Origin: Candidatus Poribacteria bacterium
GTDB lineage: Bacteria > Poribacteria > WGA-4E > WGA-3G
Direction: 5' to 3'
Assembly (NCBI GenBank): GCA_009841255.1
Contig: VXMD01000074.1
Coordinates: 1 to 64,000 of the forward strand
Length of the DNA stretch: 64,000 bases
The first letter of the stretch is position 1; each line of letters begins with the position of its first letter. Under the pieces are notes generated by a model that was not told the DNA's origin, ran no database searches, and saw only the letters and a program-made list of their open reading frames with translations. Below, in pieces: positions 50,043-59,839 of this stretch. The position numbers were made by a program, and so were the translations under genes.

Positions 50043-50981
50043 TTAGGCGTGCGCGAGCAGTTTAAGAAGGATCGCTTTCATACTATAGAGGCGATTGTCC
50101 GATTGCTGAAAAATAATTGAGCGTTCATCGTTAACGAGTTCACCCGAAATTTCATACCCGTGGTGTGCGGGGAGACAATGCATAATCCGGCAGTCGTGCG
50201 TCTTCAGCAGTTCCGTATTCAATTGATACGGCATCATCTTCTCTAACCGACGTTTCCGTTCTTTTGCAAAAGCCGGATCCGTGAAGAACTCCATATCCAC
50301 CCATGTATCTGTGTAGACGACATCACTTTCAGCGATTACTTTCTCGAGTGAACTCTCCACTGCTTTGGTATCTGTATCAATCGTTTTATAGAGACCCTTG
50401 CGAGCGGCTTCTTCCCAGAGTTCTTTGTCGATAGCGGCAGGGTTCACCTCCGGTGCGACGACCGTGACTTCGACACCTACTTTCATACCGGCAGCAATCA
50501 GCGAATTACAGACGTTGTTATGCACACCGATAAAGCACAATTTGACCCCTTCCAGCCTACCGAGGTGCTCCCGTATCGTCATGAGATCACCGAGTGCCTG
50601 TGTTGGATGGTATCTGTCACAACAGCCGTTAATTACCGGGACGGTTGCGGCGGCTGCTGCCTCAACGAGCTCGGCGTGTTTCAAGAAGCGTGCTAAGATA
50701 ATATCAACATACCCCGAGAGGACCCGCATTTCGTCGCCGAGATCGGCTAACGCAAAGTTTGTGGTGCGCCAATCGAGGTAATGTGCATGACCACCGAGTT
50801 GTGTTATACCGACTTCACCTGCGCAGCGCGTTCGCGTAGAGGTCTTTTGGAACAGCAGACAGAGGCTCTTCCCACCGACAGCGTGTCTGTATTTTTCGGG
50901 ATGGTTTTTGATGTTCAAGCCGTTTTCAACTGTTTCAAGAATGTCTTTTTCTGACCATGGGCTTAGTGTAATTAGGTGCAT
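50043..50981 (-). CDS. argF: Ornithine carbamoyltransferase family protein
   Basis: This 312-aa enzyme has S-T-R-T-R (carbamoyl-phosphate loop), Q-L-G-G-H-A-H-Y-L, H-P-T-Q-A-L-G-D and H-C-L-P-A-H-H, all of the OTCase family. It makes citrulline from ornithine and carbamoyl phosphate in arginine synthesis. After S-T-R-T-R it reads C-A-G-E-V-G where most have C-S/A-F-E-V; the Phe to Gly change and the H-H-G-Y-E-I-S tail are unusual, so a variant acceptor cannot be excluded. The start is fixed by GGAGG 5 nt upstream; the 19 upstream codons are discarded. It is the upstream neighbour of thrC and its duplicated leader. Confidence 0.85.
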   Translation of the reverse strand: MHLITLSPWSEKDILETVENGLNIKNHPEKYRHAVGGKSLCLLFQKTSTRTRCAGEVGITQLGGHAHYLDWRTTNFALADLGDEMRVLSGYVDIILARFLKHAELVEAAAAATVPVINGCCDRYHPTQALGDLMTIREHLGRLEGVKLCFIGVHNNVCNSLIAAGMKVGVEVTVVAPEVNPAAIDKELWEEAARKGLYKTIDTDTKAVESSLEKVIAESDVVYTDTWVDMEFFTDPAFAKERKRRLEKMMPYQLNTELLKTHDCRIMHCLPAHHGYEISGELVNDERSIIFQQSDNRLYSMKAILLKLLAHA

Positions 50982-51327
50982 AATTACCTCCACAGTGGGA
51001 TGCTTAGGAACCGATGGACGGTTTCCATCTTTTGACAATCGGTGATAAATAAGAAAGCATAATTATATCCGATTTTCTAACGAATGTCAAATCTTTTTCT
51101 GTAGGTTAGATCTAATATCTTAAATCAGGATTATAAACCGCTTCCACAAGACACTTGATTGCGACTGATCCCACGAACGCATCAAAAAACGAAATAGGAA
51201 GTTAATTTATACTTAACGAATTATATTTTAAATAATAGCATCCGCATGATGGATTGGTTCTGTTTGCGGATACGCCTTATGGGTCCATCTACGGTGCAGG
51301 CTGAACTGTTACACTCCCCACCCCTAA
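50982..51327. other. Intergenic region, no gene found
   Basis: This AT-rich stretch between the argF-like start and the end of the LDH2-type gene holds no supported ORF or clear terminator. Confidence 0.6.
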
Positions 51328-52398
51328 TTACACCCGATCCCACGGAATTTCAACACGCAATTCGTTGGCAAGCTGCTCAAGTTCCCGCACCGGTTCTCGA
51401 TGAAGTGGAATCCCATTTGCGAGGCGTTCCTGTGTCAATTCCGACTCAATCTCGCCGGGTAGGGTGACACGCGTAAATCCACTGCGTGGGGTGGCTTGAC
51501 GCGTCATCCGAATTTGTTGGTCGATTTCGGCTTTGAATTCTGCGATAGCAGTGAAACTAGCGATGTTAATCGCGAGGAAAAAGTGTGCGGATACGCGTTT
51601 CTCTCGTGGCGCATCTCCAGGCTGATAATGCTTGTTGATACCCATCAGCCCACCGCTTAGCGGACCGCACAGGACATCCATCACGATCGCAAGGGCGGAA
51701 CCTTTGGGACCTGCGGCAGGTAAGATCGCGGCAACCTTACTTGGATCGTCGGTTTCATTTCCATCTGAATCCAGTGCCCATCCCAATGGGATTTTTTCTT
51801 TGTATAACCCTGCGGTCCCGATCCGTCCAGCGGCGGCAGCACCGCACGCCATATCCAATACGATCGGAGGCTCTTCACCAGCAGGGATAGCAAAGGAGAA
51901 CGCATTGTTTCCGATCGAAGTGCTTCTTGCGCCGAAAACTGCGACGTTTACACCGAGTCCGTTAGTGGTCGCAAAACCGATCATATCGTGTTCCGTGGCT
52001 CGCATCGCATGGCTCGAAGCAGCTCCGAAGTGGTTGCTATTCCGAACGATCGCCACACCGATCGAAGTGGACTTCGCTTTTTCAACGGCGATGTTCATTG
52101 CCCGGACACCGACGAGATGTCCCAATCCGCGGTCCCCGTCTAACAAAACAGAAGCGGCGTTGTCTTCAAGTGTTTGAAGTGCTGGTGTAGGATTTATATC
52201 ACCGTTGATGATGCCGCGGACATAACGTGGCACGGCGCGAGTCGCGTGCGAATGGACACCCCGTAGATCCATCAGGACTTGCATTTCTGCGACGGTATCT
52301 GCATCCGATTCGGCAACCCCTACTTCTTGGTAAAGCTGGCTACAGAGGGTTTGTAACGCTTCTGCATTCACAATTACTTCTTGTTCGTGTCGATTCAT
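51328..52398 (-). CDS. Malate/L-lactate dehydrogenase family (LDH2) oxidoreductase
   Basis: This 356-aa NAD(P)H-dependent dehydrogenase belongs to the LDH2/MDG2 family. Early D-L-R-G-V-H-S-H-A-T (active-site His), G-L-G-H-L-V-G, N-S-N-H-F-G-A-A-S (catalytic His), F-A-T-T-N-G-L-G-V-N-V-A-V-F-G-A-R and A-A-A-G-R-I are signatures. The substrate may be malate, lactate, sulfolactate or ureidoglycolate; sequence does not decide. AGGAG lies 9 nt before the ATG. The gene is monocistronic and divergent from the DUF1592 gene. Confidence 0.9.
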   Translation of the reverse strand: MNRHEQEVIVNAEALQTLCSQLYQEVGVAESDADTVAEMQVLMDLRGVHSHATRAVPRYVRGIINGDINPTPALQTLEDNAASVLLDGDRGLGHLVGVRAMNIAVEKAKSTSIGVAIVRNSNHFGAASSHAMRATEHDMIGFATTNGLGVNVAVFGARSTSIGNNAFSFAIPAGEEPPIVLDMACGAAAAGRIGTAGLYKEKIPLGWALDSDGNETDDPSKVAAILPAAGPKGSALAIVMDVLCGPLSGGLMGINKHYQPGDAPREKRVSAHFFLAINIASFTAIAEFKAEIDQQIRMTRQATPRSGFTRVTLPGEIESELTQERLANGIPLHREPVRELEQLANELRVEIPWDRV

Positions 52399-52463
52399 GG
52401 CTATGGGCTCCTATGGTGTTTTCAACACATGTGGATGCGTTGGGTGAGAAGGACACGTGTACA

Positions 52464-52491
52464 GTAGGGCACCCACGAGGGATGCCCCTAC
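52464..52491. repeat. Palindromic GTAGGG element
   Basis: GTAGGG (52464-52469) and CCCTAC (52486-52491) enclose further complementary CCC/GGG pairs. It lies in the intergenic region 52399-52709, where no gene was found, and looks like a small dispersed palindrome. Confidence 0.5.
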
Positions 52492-52709
52492 AAAATATCT
52501 ATTTCTAATACCGCTATTTTAACAGAATTAACTGTAAAGCGCAAATTTTGTTGCCGTAAACTCAGTAATCCCGTATTTAGTGGTTTTTATTTGCCTTTAG
52601 GTTTCATACTGAGATATAATTACTGCATATTGGCGTAAACTCATAGTCAAACGCAAACGTTGTTACTAAAGAAGCAACACTCCGGTTCCACAATTCGGGA
52701 AGCATACTC

Positions 52710-55196
52710 ATGATTTCGCTCAATTATGTCTCATACAGTTTTTGTCTGATCTTGGTACTACTGCTCGTTGCACTTGCTGCCAACCCGGGGGAGAAGGACA
52801 CTTCTCCGAAGTCACCCGACACAGTCGCTGTGTGGGGTGCTTCCGACGACTTTTCGCAAAATGGTGCTTTGTTCTTGGAACAGTACTGTTTGAGTTGCCA
52901 CGCCGGTGACCAACCCGCTGCCGAACTTTCCTTGGATTCATTCACGGACAATCGCTCGTTAATTGAGAATCGCGACATCTGGGAACGTATACTGGATATG
53001 GTTACGACAGGACAAATGCCACCCTCAGAGAGCGATCGATTTCCGCCATTAGAAGTCTCAGAATCATTTGTTGAACACATTGATGCCATTTTTGAAGACG
53101 CTGACCGCACGGCTAAACTGGACCCGGGACGTGTTACCGTCCGAAGACTCAATCGAGTCGAGTATAAAAATACAGTCCGCGACCTCCTCGGTGTTGATTT
53201 CAATCCGACCGAAAATTTTCCCGCAGATGATGTCGGACACGGGTTTGACAATATTGGCGATGTGCTCACAATGTCACCACTTCTCATGGAGCGTTACCTT
53301 GAAGCCGCGGAGGCGATCGCTACGCGTGTTATCTTGTTGGATCCACCTCCACCCTCTAAACGTTACCAAGGGGGTAATCGTCTGGAACCGCGCCACGATG
53401 ATGTCCCTGACGAACGTTACCGCTTGCTCGATCCGATCGCCACGGAACCGTGGAAATCTGGTCCTTTTACAACGGGCGCGACATATTTCAAGATAGCTTC
53501 CGATACAGAAATCGTCTATCGTGCAACACTTTATGCCGAAACAGACAGCGAAGCACCCGTGGAGGTCGTTCTATTCATTCAGGGTGAAAATTTGGAGGTG
53601 ACGACCCCACCGGAGAAACTCGCGCGCTTGGTTGGCGTAGATCCTACGGCAGACAATAATATCAAGGTTTTGAAGGCTTTTAAGATTACCGCCCGCGAAG
53701 AAAAGAAGAGACAGACCATTGGAGTCCTTCTTACGGGTATTCCTAACATTGAAAAAGTCGGCATTGCGATGCTGAAGCCCGTAGAAGGTGAACTGCACGG
53801 GAAACTCCAGATTCGCACGCTCTGGGCAGAAGGACCCTTAGAAACTCGACCCGATTCTCATTTTGAAATTCTGGCGTGCACGCCTGATATTTCGCAGGCA
53901 GACCAGACCCGTGAAGTGCTAACGCGTTTACTGCGGCGCGGCTATCGGCGTCCACCGACCGAAAACGAAGTAGAACAACTCACACAGTTTGTAGCCTCAG
54001 TTCAAGCGGAGGGTGCCTCGTGGGAAGCGGGGGTTCAAGAGGCGATTAAAGTTATCCTCTGTTCACCCAAATTCCTATTTCGGTTAGAGTTAGATGACCG
54101 TCCCCAGCGTTCGGAACCCTATCCAATCAATGAATTTCAACTCGCCTCACGGCTCTCCTACTTCTTGTGGAGTAGCATACCGGATGATGAACTCCTTGAA
54201 CTCGCTGAGAAAAAGCAACTCACTGCGAATCTGGAATCCCAAGTTAAACGAATGTTATCAGCCCCGAAAGCATCCGAATTGGGGCGTAATTTCGGAACCC
54301 AATGGCTTCAAATTCAACGATTGACAACAGTTGCGCCTGATCTCGAACGATTTCCATATTTCACGGGCAGCTTGCGCCTCGCTATGCTAAAGGAGACGGA
54401 ACTTTTTGTCGAATCCATCTTTCGCGAAGATCGGAGCGTCCTGGATCTGATTGATGCCGATTACACTTTCCTCAATCAACCTTTAGCAAACCACTACGGT
54501 ATTATGGATACGCAGGGAAACTGGAGAGGACAAAAGAACCCTATACCGGGCGGTGAAAAAATTGAGGGGAGATCGTTTCGCCGCGTTAAGATACAAGGAA
54601 ACTCACGCGGGGGAGTCCTGAGTCACGCCAGTGTTTTGACGGTGACCTCTAACCCGACGCGTACCTCTCCCGTCAAAAGGGGACGCTGGGTTCTCGAACA
54701 GATACTCGGTACACCGCCACCACCGCCGCCACCGGATGTCCCGGAATTGGAAGAAGAGGGTGAGGCGGTTCACGGGAGTACGCTCCGTGAACGGCTGGAA
54801 CAGCATCGAGCGGATCCCGCATGTGCCAACTGCCATGCGAAAATGGATCCCATCGGGTTCGCTCTCGAAAACTACAATGCGATTGGGGCTTTTCGGTGGA
54901 AAGATGGCGAATTGAGTATTGATGCAACCGCGGAATTGCCAGATGGAACAATATTACGCGGCGTTGCAGATCTGAAACAGGTCGTCAAAGACAGAAAACA
55001 GCAATTCCTGCGCTGTTTGACGGAGAAAATGTTAATCTATGCTTTAGGCAGAGGATTGGAATATTACGACCGATCAACTGTTGACAGAATCGTGGCACAA
55101 CTTGAAGCTGGCGGTTATAGAAGTTCTGTGATGATTATGGAGATCGTCAAGAGTGATCCGTTCCGGTTGCGACGTGGCACAAAGGACAATTTATGA
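52710..55196 (+). CDS. DUF1592/DUF1588-type cytochrome-like protein (PSCyt family)
   Basis: This 828-aa exported protein is of the Planctomycetes/Verrucomicrobia-like type. The N-terminal signal helix ([15 protein letters not shown]) is followed by a cytochrome-like site C-L-S-C-H near residue 65. Then come DUF1587 ([16 protein letters not shown]), DUF1595 and DUF1592 ([16 protein letters not shown]), DUF1588 with a second site C-A-N-C-H (P-I-G-F-A-L-E-N-Y), and DUF1585 ([16 protein letters not shown]). It is thought to work with DUF1552 proteins in envelope degradation or electron transfer, but the reaction is unknown. The next gene overlaps by 4 bp. Confidence 0.88.
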   Translation: MISLNYVSYSFCLILVLLLVALAANPGEKDTSPKSPDTVAVWGASDDFSQNGALFLEQYCLSCHAGDQPAAELSLDSFTDNRSLIENRDIWERILDMVTTGQMPPSESDRFPPLEVSESFVEHIDAIFEDADRTAKLDPGRVTVRRLNRVEYKNTVRDLLGVDFNPTENFPADDVGHGFDNIGDVLTMSPLLMERYLEAAEAIATRVILLDPPPPSKRYQGGNRLEPRHDDVPDERYRLLDPIATEPWKSGPFTTGATYFKIASDTEIVYRATLYAETDSEAPVEVVLFIQGENLEVTTPPEKLARLVGVDPTADNNIKVLKAFKITAREEKKRQTIGVLLTGIPNIEKVGIAMLKPVEGELHGKLQIRTLWAEGPLETRPDSHFEILACTPDISQADQTREVLTRLLRRGYRRPPTENEVEQLTQFVASVQAEGASWEAGVQEAIKVILCSPKFLFRLELDDRPQRSEPYPINEFQLASRLSYFLWSSIPDDELLELAEKKQLTANLESQVKRMLSAPKASELGRNFGTQWLQIQRLTTVAPDLERFPYFTGSLRLAMLKETELFVESIFREDRSVLDLIDADYTFLNQPLANHYGIMDTQGNWRGQKNPIPGGEKIEGRSFRRVKIQGNSRGGVLSHASVLTVTSNPTRTSPVKRGRWVLEQILGTPPPPPPPDVPELEEEGEAVHGSTLRERLEQHRADPACANCHAKMDPIGFALENYNAIGAFRWKDGELSIDATAELPDGTILRGVADLKQVVKDRKQQFLRCLTEKMLIYALGRGLEYYDRSTVDRIVAQLEAGGYRSSVMIMEIVKSDPFRLRRGTKDNL

Positions 55197-56254
55197 GGCA
55201 AATTTTTCTAATTTTCCTTTTATTCATCATAATTTTCCAGTCAAGTTGTTATACAACTCCTTATTATGAAACACCAGATAACAATCCCATGTCCCGGTTG
55301 GAGCAAAAATATTCCGTTTACTTAGATGCTACGTGGAGAAAAAAAGATGCCCACGCGCTTTTAAAGGTCTTTGAAGCCATATCCCCGAATCTGAATCTAC
55401 AATTTTCCAGATGGCGTATAACTGACGATGGCTTAGAAAATGATATTAAGATTGAATCCAAAGATAAGTTAAAATTCGTTACAATTAGTAAAGATGTTTT
55501 TCCGGTTGAAGAATCTCAAGAGGTTCTGTCTCCGGGCAAGCATCTCTATTATGCTGTCGTTCAATACGTGACAGAGAATGGAACAAATAGAGCCATCATA
55601 GAATTAATATTGCAAAAAAGGTATGGTATATATGTACCCTCTTATGCTTCATCAACTGATGCTTCATCAACCGATGCCTCGTCAATCAAGGGTGTGCTAA
55701 ACACAACGGCAAAACGCTATTCGAATTTTGAAAACAACGATTTGATGCTCGTTATATCAGTGTTTGAAGCATTCCCTCAGGCACTGCATAAAATACCGCG
55801 ATTAAAGCATATAATTCGTAGAATCGATAAGGATGAAGATGAGGATGAAAAGGGGATCAGTTATGCTCGGACAAGTCGTGGTCACATAGAGTTCGCTGAA
55901 TCCATTTTTCGTCACGGTAATTCGAATAGGGCTCGGCATGTCATTGCCCATGAAAAGGCGCATTTTTTGTGGACGTATGTTTTTAATAGAGAAATTAGAA
56001 CGGATTGGACGAAACTGGGGGGATGGTATACAGATTCAACAAGTGAATCGGGTTGGTCAACAACGAAAGAACGATCAGCGTTTATATCAACTTACGCTTT
56101 TGAAGAGGATCCAAATGAGGATATGGCGGAAAGTATCGCGTCTTATCTGCTATATCCGCATAGACTCCGTTCCTGTTGTCCTGAGAAATATGAATTTATT
56201 CATGAGATTATGCTGACGTATGTCGAACGTTGGGGTACCTCTAATTTTATGTAA
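55193..56254 (+). CDS. Putative lipoprotein metallopeptidase
   Basis: This 353-aa protein has a lipoprotein signal ending in F-Q-S-S-C (Cys19). A-R-H-V-I-A-H-E-K-A-H-F-L-W near residue 250 holds an H-E-x-x-H zinc motif, and E-D-M-A-E-S-I-A-S-Y-L about 60 residues later could give the third ligand. Near residue 150 is an Ala-Ser-Ser-Thr-Asp triplet repeat. Its base use is AT-richer than its neighbours. It overlaps the DUF1592 gene by 4 bp. DUF1592 genes are normally followed directly by a DUF1552 gene, so this and the next gene appear inserted between the pair. The peptidase role rests on the motif and context only. Confidence 0.6.
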   Translation: MRQIFLIFLLFIIIFQSSCYTTPYYETPDNNPMSRLEQKYSVYLDATWRKKDAHALLKVFEAISPNLNLQFSRWRITDDGLENDIKIESKDKLKFVTISKDVFPVEESQEVLSPGKHLYYAVVQYVTENGTNRAIIELILQKRYGIYVPSYASSTDASSTDASSIKGVLNTTAKRYSNFENNDLMLVISVFEAFPQALHKIPRLKHIIRRIDKDEDEDEKGISYARTSRGHIEFAESIFRHGNSNRARHVIAHEKAHFLWTYVFNREIRTDWTKLGGWYTDSTSESGWSTTKERSAFISTYAFEEDPNEDMAESIASYLLYPHRLRSCCPEKYEFIHEIMLTYVERWGTSNFM

Positions 56255-56269
56255 ATCTGGGAGAGGTTT

Positions 56270-57319
56270 ATGAGCACATCAAAACAATTTTCACGTCGAA
56301 CATTTTTACGCGGTTTAGGGGTCAGTGCCGCTTTACCTTGGTTGGAAGCGATACGTCCTTTGACTGCCTGGGCAGATATTCCAACAAAAGAGGGACCGAT
56401 TACCCGTTATCCGGATCCAGCGGTTGAAGTCATTGATCCGCGCTTCGCCACATACAAAATTGGCAACGCCGTTGTGGAACGGTTATGGACGGGATCGCGC
56501 TGGGCAGAGGGACCTGTTTGGTTCGGTGATGGGGGTTACCTCCTCTGGAGTGATATTCCAAACAACTGTATTCTGAAATGGCAGGAAGCCACTGGGGCTG
56601 TGAGTGTCTATCGCAAACCCGCTAACTACACCAATGGACACACGCGCGACCGGCACGGCAGGCTCATCAGTTGTGAACACGGGACCCGGCGTGTCACACG
56701 AACCGAGTATGACGGAACGATTACTATCCTCATAGACAGGTTTGAGGGCAAACGCTTCAACGCACCGAACGATGCCGCTGTCCATCCTGACGGACATATC
56801 TGGTTCACTGACCCGGGATACGGTATCCTTTCCCATTATGAAGGGCATAAAGCAGAATTTGAATTGCCAACTTCCGTTTATCGCCTGAATCCAGACACTG
56901 GCGAAGCAATCGTTGTAACGGAGGAAATCGAAAGACCGAACGGTATCTGTTTTTCACCCGATTACAATAAACTTTACGTTGCGGATACGGGTCCACCGAA
57001 AAACATTGTTGTCTATGATGTCCTTAACAGTGAACGGTTGGCGAACAAACAGGTATTCGCGGATATGGCACCCGGTGCGGCTGATGGTCTGCGGTGTGAT
57101 ACCGATGGGAACCTCTGGGCAGGTGCTGGTTGGGTTGGTGAGGGCTACGACGGTGTGCATATCTTCGCGCCAGATGGGACGCTTATCGGAAAGATTCATC
57201 TTCCGGAAATTTGTGCAAATATCTGTTTCGGCGGCGTGAAACGAAACAGGCTCTTTATGACAGGGAGCCAATCTCTTTATTCAGTTTATGTGAATGCACA
57301 AGGGGTCCCCTACTTTTAA
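56270..57319 (+). CDS. Tat-exported SMP-30/gluconolactonase-like protein
   Basis: This 349-aa protein has a Tat signal S-R-R-T-F-L-R-G-L near residue 8, then a six-bladed SMP-30/gluconolactonase propeller: W-A-E-G-P-V-W-F (metal Glu), N-G-H-T-R-D-R-H-G-R-L, N-A-P-N-D-A-A-V-H-P-D-G-H-I-W-F-T-D and A-D-G-L-R-C-D. These carry the usual metal ligands. It would hydrolyse a lactone in the periplasm. The first ~35 codons are almost the same as those of the DUF1552 gene at 57463 in DNA as well as protein, although the mature domains are unrelated. GGGAGAGG precedes the ATG. Confidence 0.88.
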   Translation: MSTSKQFSRRTFLRGLGVSAALPWLEAIRPLTAWADIPTKEGPITRYPDPAVEVIDPRFATYKIGNAVVERLWTGSRWAEGPVWFGDGGYLLWSDIPNNCILKWQEATGAVSVYRKPANYTNGHTRDRHGRLISCEHGTRRVTRTEYDGTITILIDRFEGKRFNAPNDAAVHPDGHIWFTDPGYGILSHYEGHKAEFELPTSVYRLNPDTGEAIVVTEEIERPNGICFSPDYNKLYVADTGPPKNIVVYDVLNSERLANKQVFADMAPGAADGLRCDTDGNLWAGAGWVGEGYDGVHIFAPDGTLIGKIHLPEICANICFGGVKRNRLFMTGSQSLYSVYVNAQGVPYF

Positions 57320-57336
57320 ACGGGTGCTATAAACAT

Positions 57337-57365
57337 TTGACAAGCCGAAAAAAATAGGGTATAAT
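57337..57365 (+). promoter_or_regulatory. Perfect-consensus sigma70 promoter of the DUF1552 gene
   Basis: TTGACA (57337-57342) and TATAAT (57360-57365) are spaced by 17 nt, the ideal arrangement. It lies about 100 nt before the DUF1552 ATG, giving it independent expression. Confidence 0.9.
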
Positions 57366-57462
57366 TGTGTTATAGGCGTTATGAACGAGAAATCGGACGG
57401 TGACAGCAGAGGCTTTTCGCAAGTTTTCCGCTGCTTTAACTGTAGGGAGTTGACGAAGGATT

Positions 57463-58812
57463 ATGAGCACTTCAAAACAACTTTCACGTCGAACATTTTT
57501 ACGCGGTTTGGGAGTGAGTGTCGCACTACCGTGGCTGGAAGTGATGGGACCCCTTACATCGTGGGCAAACGCTCCCGCGAGTGGGGTGGCACACCAGACG
57601 GCTCCGAATCGGATGGCGTTCCTTTACGTGCCTAACGGAAAGATTATGGAGGACTGGATACCAAGTCAAATAGGTGCTGACTACGGACTCCCAGAAATCC
57701 TGAAACCGTTAGAAAGTGTAAAGGACAAAATGTTGGTACTAAGCGGTCTAACGGCTGATAAAGCGCGCCACAACGGCGATGGCGGTGGCGATCACGCGCG
57801 GGCAATGTCGGCGTTCCTCACTGGCGCCCAACCCCGTAAGACGGATGGCGCCAACATTCAGGCGGGAATTTCAGTCGATCAGGCAGCCGCTATGCGTATC
57901 GGAAACCGAACCCGCTTGCCTTCCTTAGAACTCGGAATTGATCCGGGGAGAAGGTCCGGAAATTGCGACTCCGGTTACAGCTGTGTCTATTCATCATCTC
58001 TCTCGTGGCGTTCTGCTACACAGCCGCTTCCCAATGAAATCAACCCAAAAGCCGCTTTTGAACGACTGTTCTCCTCTTTACCCGACACACAACGAGAAGC
58101 ACGCGATCAACAACGAAAAAGTATTCTCGATTTTGTAAGACAGGACTCAAAAGATTTACTTCATCGGGTCAGCGGGAACGATGTCCGGAAACTCGATGAG
58201 TATTTCTCCTCTATCCGTGATATTGAAGTGAGAATCGCATCGGCTGAAAAGTTTCCACCGATCGAGAGCCCGGACTATACCGTGCCCGAGGAAATTCCAG
58301 CAGACTACCAAGAACATCTGCGTCTGATGATGGACCTCATGGTACTCGCATTCCAGGCGGATGTAACCCGCGTTACGACCTTCGTCCTCGCAAATGAAGG
58401 AAGCAATAAACCCTATCCCTTCGTTGATGTTCCAGATGGACACCACTACCTGTCACATCACGGGGGTGATGAAGAGAAGATAGAAAAAATCAAACGCATT
58501 GATATTTTTCATTCTCAACAGTTGGCATACTTCTTGGAAAAATTCGACGCTACCCCTGAAGGAGAGGGTTCGCTCTTGGAGCATTCGATGATTCTGTACG
58601 GTAGCGGGAATGCAGATGGCAACCGACACAGTCACCACGATCTCCCGATTCTACTCGCTGGAAACGGTTGTGGCACGATCAAAAGTGGTCGTCATATCCG
58701 TTATCCGAAAGAGACGCCGCTTAACAATCTCTGGCTATCCATGCTCAATCGGATGGATGTGGATCTTGCCCAATTAGGCGATAGTACTGGTAGTTTACAG
58801 GGACTCGCTTAG
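57463..58812 (+). CDS. DUF1552 Tat-exported protein
   Basis: This 449-aa protein has a Tat leader (S-R-R-T-F-L-R-G-L-G-V-S-V-A-L-P-W-L-E) and family blocks R-M-A-F-L-Y-V-P-N-G, L-S-G-L-T-A-D-K-A-R, G-D-G-G-G-D-H-A-R-A-M-S-A-F-L-T-G, S-V-D-Q-A-A-A, S-L-E-L-G-I-D and C-D-S-G-Y-S-C-V-Y-S. DUF1552 proteins of Planctomycetes and relatives are usually encoded next to DUF1592 proteins and may act with them in the periplasm; the reaction is not known. Its own promoter is upstream, and a strong terminator-like stem lies downstream. GAAGGA precedes the ATG. Confidence 0.92.
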   Translation: MSTSKQLSRRTFLRGLGVSVALPWLEVMGPLTSWANAPASGVAHQTAPNRMAFLYVPNGKIMEDWIPSQIGADYGLPEILKPLESVKDKMLVLSGLTADKARHNGDGGGDHARAMSAFLTGAQPRKTDGANIQAGISVDQAAAMRIGNRTRLPSLELGIDPGRRSGNCDSGYSCVYSSSLSWRSATQPLPNEINPKAAFERLFSSLPDTQREARDQQRKSILDFVRQDSKDLLHRVSGNDVRKLDEYFSSIRDIEVRIASAEKFPPIESPDYTVPEEIPADYQEHLRLMMDLMVLAFQADVTRVTTFVLANEGSNKPYPFVDVPDGHHYLSHHGGDEEKIEKIKRIDIFHSQQLAYFLEKFDATPEGEGSLLEHSMILYGSGNADGNRHSHHDLPILLAGNGCGTIKSGRHIRYPKETPLNNLWLSMLNRMDVDLAQLGDSTGSLQGLA

Positions 58813-58823
58813 CTCGAAAATAT

Positions 58824-58846
58824 AGGCGCGCTCCGTAAGCGCGCCT
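58824..58846. terminator. Bidirectional terminator hairpin
   Basis: AGGCGCGCT-ccgta-AGCGCGCCT is a perfect 9-bp stem. On the plus strand CTTTCC follows, and on the minus strand ATATTTTC follows. It lies between the ends of the DUF1552 gene and the convergent VOC gene. Confidence 0.8.
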
Positions 58847-58885
58847 CTTTCCAACTCCCCCATAATCCTCACTGTTCATCCCATA

Positions 58886-59368
58886 CTAATCGGTATCTTC
58901 AGCAGGCGATCCAGTCTCAGCAATCCGCATCAATTCTTCATCGTCCAAGTCAAGGTCTACGTCCTCAGAGAAGGGCTGTGGAACCTTGTATGGCGTCTTT
59001 GCGTATACCTCAACGACATTCTCGTCGGGGTCGTAAAAGTAAATTGCCAGGGAAATTCCGTGATTCACCACACTCCGAATTCTTACTTCCTCCGACTTCA
59101 GAAGCGCGTAGAACTGTTTTAAATCCGCGATATCTTCAACAATGAAAGAGACCTGTTGCACAACTTTTGCACCTGGTGCGACATCCCTGCCGGGACACAA
59201 GGCGAGTTCATGGTGTTCCGACTCTGGTTGCGCACTGAGAAAAATAATATGTCCTTCTGGATGTGCGTCGGTAACGGTGAGACCAAGAATGCGGGTATAG
59301 AAATCTTGGGACTTTTGGACATCCGTGCAGTAGAGTCCGACATGACCAAGTTCCTTAACGGCTAACAT
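58886..59368 (-). CDS. VOC-superfamily (glyoxalase-like) protein
   Basis: This 160-aa protein has two beta-alpha-beta-beta-beta modules of the vicinal-oxygen-chelate fold. G-H-V-G-L-Y-C-T-D-V-Q-K-S-Q-D-F-Y-T-R-I-L-G starts the first, and Y-F-Y-D-P-D-E-N-V-V-E-V-Y closes the second. Likely metal ligands are His in the first strand and Glu in the last. The C-terminal ~25 residues are acidic and extra to the fold. GGGAGGG-like GGAGGG precedes the ATG. Dioxygenase, glyoxalase and resistance roles are all possible. Confidence 0.85.
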   Translation of the reverse strand: MLAVKELGHVGLYCTDVQKSQDFYTRILGLTVTDAHPEGHIIFLSAQPESEHHELALCPGRDVAPGAKVVQQVSFIVEDIADLKQFYALLKSEEVRIRSVVNHGISLAIYFYDPDENVVEVYAKTPYKVPQPFSEDVDLDLDDEELMRIAETGSPAEDTD

Positions 59369-59519
59369 TTTTTACCCTCCTGTGGTATCGAAATTAGTAA
59401 TCTCAGTTTATCACGAAACTGGAAGATAGATCAAGTAGATGTGCCGATTTAAACATTCACATCTTTTGATCGTCTTAAAATTGCAGATACACGTAAGATA
59501 CACAAGGAGGAACAGAAAT

Positions 59520-59747
59520 TTGCACTCCAAAAAACCGATTTCTCATCAAAAGAGCAGACTGAACGACCTCGACATCGCCGACTGCATCAACAAGACCTGC
59601 CCTTGGTCGGGTGAGCCAGTACAAGCCGATTCGCTGACCGAGTACGACGGCCACGTCGTTGGATTCTGCAACCCCGGATGCCGCGATCAGTTTGAAACGG
59701 CGGTCCGCCATTTCGAGGAAGCAAAGTCGGCGAAAGCGAGCCGATAG
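59520..59747 (+). CDS. Small YHS/TRASH-like metal-binding protein
   Basis: This 75-aa protein starts at TTG, chosen because AAGGAGG lies 9 nt upstream (59504-59510). N-K-T-C-P-W-S-G-E-P-V, then V-V-G-F-C-N-P-G-C-R-D-Q-F, fit the YHS/TRASH pattern in which Cys residues bind metal. The upstream ATG at 59439 has no ribosome site. It is monocistronic. The role is likely metal sensing or handling, but this is inferred from the Cys pattern. Confidence 0.7.
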   Translation: MHSKKPISHQKSRLNDLDIADCINKTCPWSGEPVQADSLTEYDGHVVGFCNPGCRDQFETAVRHFEEAKSAKASR

Positions 59748-59812
59748 CCTTCCGCAGAACATGCGATGAATCTCACGACGACAAACGCATTCGCTTAAAA
59801 TGTGTTAAAATG

Positions 59813-59839
59813 GATATCCGACTTTAACAGTCGGATATC
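59813..59839 (+). terminator. 11-bp perfect hairpin, probable terminator
   Basis: GATATCCGACT-ttaac-AGTCGGATATC (59813-59839) is a perfect stem, with A-rich sequence before it and TTGTAAAG after. It lies 65 nt past the small YHS-like gene. The T tract is short. Confidence 0.55.
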
